NCBI RefSeq assembly: GCF_900636745.1
Contig: NZ_LR134310.1
Coordinates: forward strand, 1,790,501-1,854,500
Source of the DNA: Actinobacillus equuli
Lineage (GTDB): Bacteria > Pseudomonadota > Gammaproteobacteria > Enterobacterales > Pasteurellaceae
Direction: 5' to 3'
DNA: 64,000 bases
Part shown: positions 62,892 through 64,000 of the stretch, one piece after another
How positions within the stretch are numbered: position 1 is the first letter of the stretch
Layout of the letters: the number at the start of each line of letters is the position of its first letter
The notes under the pieces: model-generated
The model's database searches: none
Told to the model about the DNA's origin: nothing
The model's input: only the letters and a program-made list of their open reading frames with translations
Translations under genes and position numbers: made by a program

Positions 62892-64000
62892 ATGAAAAAA
62901 ATTGCAATTATCACAGCACGTTCCGGTTCAAAAGGGTTGCCGAATAAAAATGTGTTATTGGTCGAAGGTAAACCGTTAATGGCGTATTCGATTGAAGCGG
63001 CGATTGAGTCTGGCGAATTTGAAAAAATTATTGTGAGTACAGACTCGCAAGAATATATTGATTTGCTTGCACATTATCCGATTGAATTTATCAAACGTGC
63101 GCCGCATTTAGCCGGCGATAAAGCCAGCTCATTTGTGGTTATCGAAGACGTGCTACAACAATATCAATCGACCGTGTTTGATTATTTCGTGTTATTGCAA
63201 CCGACCTCGCCGCTTCGTACCGCACAGCATATTCAAGAAGCGTGTGCCAAGTTTGAAGCGCAGTTTGAACATTTCGATTTTTGTGTGTCGGTCTCTGATG
63301 CGCACAAGCCGACCACATTAACTCGCCCGATTGAAGAAGACGAAAGTCTGAAACATTTCCAATTGGATTATTCCAATTACGCTCGTCAGCAATATCATCC
63401 GGAATATTCGCCGAACGGTGCAATTTTTATTGCAAAACCGACCGCTTATCTTGAGCAGAAACATTTCTATGGTGCGAAATCATTGGCTTATTTTATGGAT
63501 AAGGATGTTTCTATTGATATTGACGATCGTAAAGACTTCGAATATTTCTACTTCATTATGCAACAACGCCAGCAAGAAAAATTGCAGTTGGAGCGCATCC
63601 GTATTCGTATTCTAAGTAAAAAAGAACTCTTTACACAAAATACAGACATTACTTTAGTCGGACATTCGATTTTAGATCAGTGGCAGCTTCAATCGCTAAA
63701 TAGCAAAAGCGTGTGTAACCTCGGGTTTTCCGGTATCTCTGCGAAAGAATATTTGGCTGAAATTATTGATAAAGGCTTAATTAAAACATTAGGTAACGAT
63801 GTTATCGTGATGTTAGGCACAAATGATTTGACTCGCCATGGTGAGACGAATGAGTCTATTTGTCGTGCCATTCAAGATTTGATTGCTAAACTCAAAGCGA
63901 TTCGTTCGGATATCAATCTTTACTTTTTAGAAATTACTCCGGTTGCTTTTAGAGCGGAACGTAATAACGAGAAAATTATCGCACTGAATCAATTACTAAA
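62892..64000 (+). CDS. neuA: CMP-N-acetylneuraminate cytidylyltransferase with C-terminal SGNH domain (3' end outside window)
   Basis: At least 369 residues, open to the window end. Residues 1-225: CMP-sialic acid synthetase (I-A-I-I-T-A-R-S-G-S-K-G-L-P-N-K-N, then FVLLQPTSPLRTAQHI, YSPNGAIFI, DVSIDIDDRKDF). Residues about 250 onward: an SGNH/GDSL hydrolase with LVGHSILDQWQ (block I, H in place of the usual D), LGFSGISAKEY (block II) and VMLGTNDLT (block III). This plan is known in E. coli K1 and Streptococcus NeuA, where the second domain is a sialic acid O-acetylesterase, so with neuD it could balance acetylation. Activates Neu5Ac with CTP. Confidence 0.92.
   Translation, partial: MKKIAIITARSGSKGLPNKNVLLVEGKPLMAYSIEAAIESGEFEKIIVSTDSQEYIDLLAHYPIEFIKRAPHLAGDKASSFVVIEDVLQQYQSTVFDYFVLLQPTSPLRTAQHIQEACAKFEAQFEHFDFCVSVSDAHKPTTLTRPIEEDESLKHFQLDYSNYARQQYHPEYSPNGAIFIAKPTAYLEQKHFYGAKSLAYFMDKDVSIDIDDRKDFEYFYFIMQQRQQEKLQLERIRIRILSKKELFTQNTDITLVGHSILDQWQLQSLNSKSVCNLGFSGISAKEYLAEIIDKGLIKTLGNDVIVMLGTNDLTRHGETNESICRAIQDLIAKLKAIRSDINLYFLEITPVAFRAERNNEKIIALNQLL

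Noticed and set aside
63133-63871. Small ORFs on both strands at the right edge
   Set aside because: All lie inside the open neuA frame, which has clear domains to the end of the window.

Overview
The window is ordinary chromosome from a member of the Pasteurellaceae, most likely an Actinobacillus of the A. pleuropneumoniae / A. suis / A. equuli group. The main evidence is the DNA uptake signal. The Apl-type core ACAAGCGGTC, or its complement GACCGCTTGT, occurs at least 18 times as a perfect 10-mer, often followed by the AAATTT / TTTGCAAA tail of that type. The AT-rich composition, the hugZ-hgbA haemoglobin-uptake pair and short-spaced operons agree. The species cannot be fixed from sequence alone. 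No rRNA, tRNA, complete insertion sequence, prophage or CRISPR array was seen.

Layout. 1-8186: the 3' part of an M16 zinc protease gene, a YddA-type ABC exporter, then a minus-strand block read as aspS, a small membrane protein, nudB, yebC, a lipoprotein, ruvC. 8187-10402: an 830-base stretch with no convincing gene, then a stalk-only trimeric autotransporter adhesin with a perfect 105-bp tandem duplication. 10506-12896: a cytosine-deaminase-like amidohydrolase divergent from a TPP-riboswitch-controlled thiB; the shared upstream region holds a PurR-like operator and a leader with two terminators. 13107-15760: dksA, pcnB (apparent AUU start) and folK. 15802-19573: minus-strand operon of a polytopic membrane protein, ydbH and ynbE (outer-membrane lipid transport). 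19671-25447: gloA, rnt, an Nramp-like transporter, a YhjE-type MFS transporter containing a nine-G tract, and a DUF262-HNH gene. 25515-31413: fabB, cyaA and a Kef-type antiporter. 31592-35213: the cytochrome c maturation genes ccmF-ccmG-ccmH-ccmI.

35288-45444: a YhbP-like flavin-fold protein, the haem/haemoglobin pair hugZ-hgbA, pheA, prlC and a ZnuD-like TonB receptor. 45521-50303: focA-pflB-pflA for anaerobic pyruvate/formate metabolism, with two FNR boxes upstream, and yqaA. 50363-60231: htpX, dinB, lysO, menF, alaA, a tandem pair of RarD-like transporters and priA. 60314-64000: an ElyC-like protein, then the start of a sialic acid locus, neuD-neuB-neuA. neuA runs off the window and carries a C-terminal SGNH-esterase domain.

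Themes. Metal, haem and nutrient uptake (hgbA/hugZ, ZnuD-like, Nramp-like, ThiB) and surface display (adhesin, sialic acid) fit a host-associated mucosal bacterium that grows partly without oxygen. Many transcription terminators are built from two inverted uptake signals. The most unusual features are the attenuator-like leader with PurR box, the AUU start of pcnB, the repeat-expanded adhesin, the G9 tract, the bipartite repeat that supplies the NudB C terminus, and the Nramp-like protein that lacks the canonical metal-binding motif.
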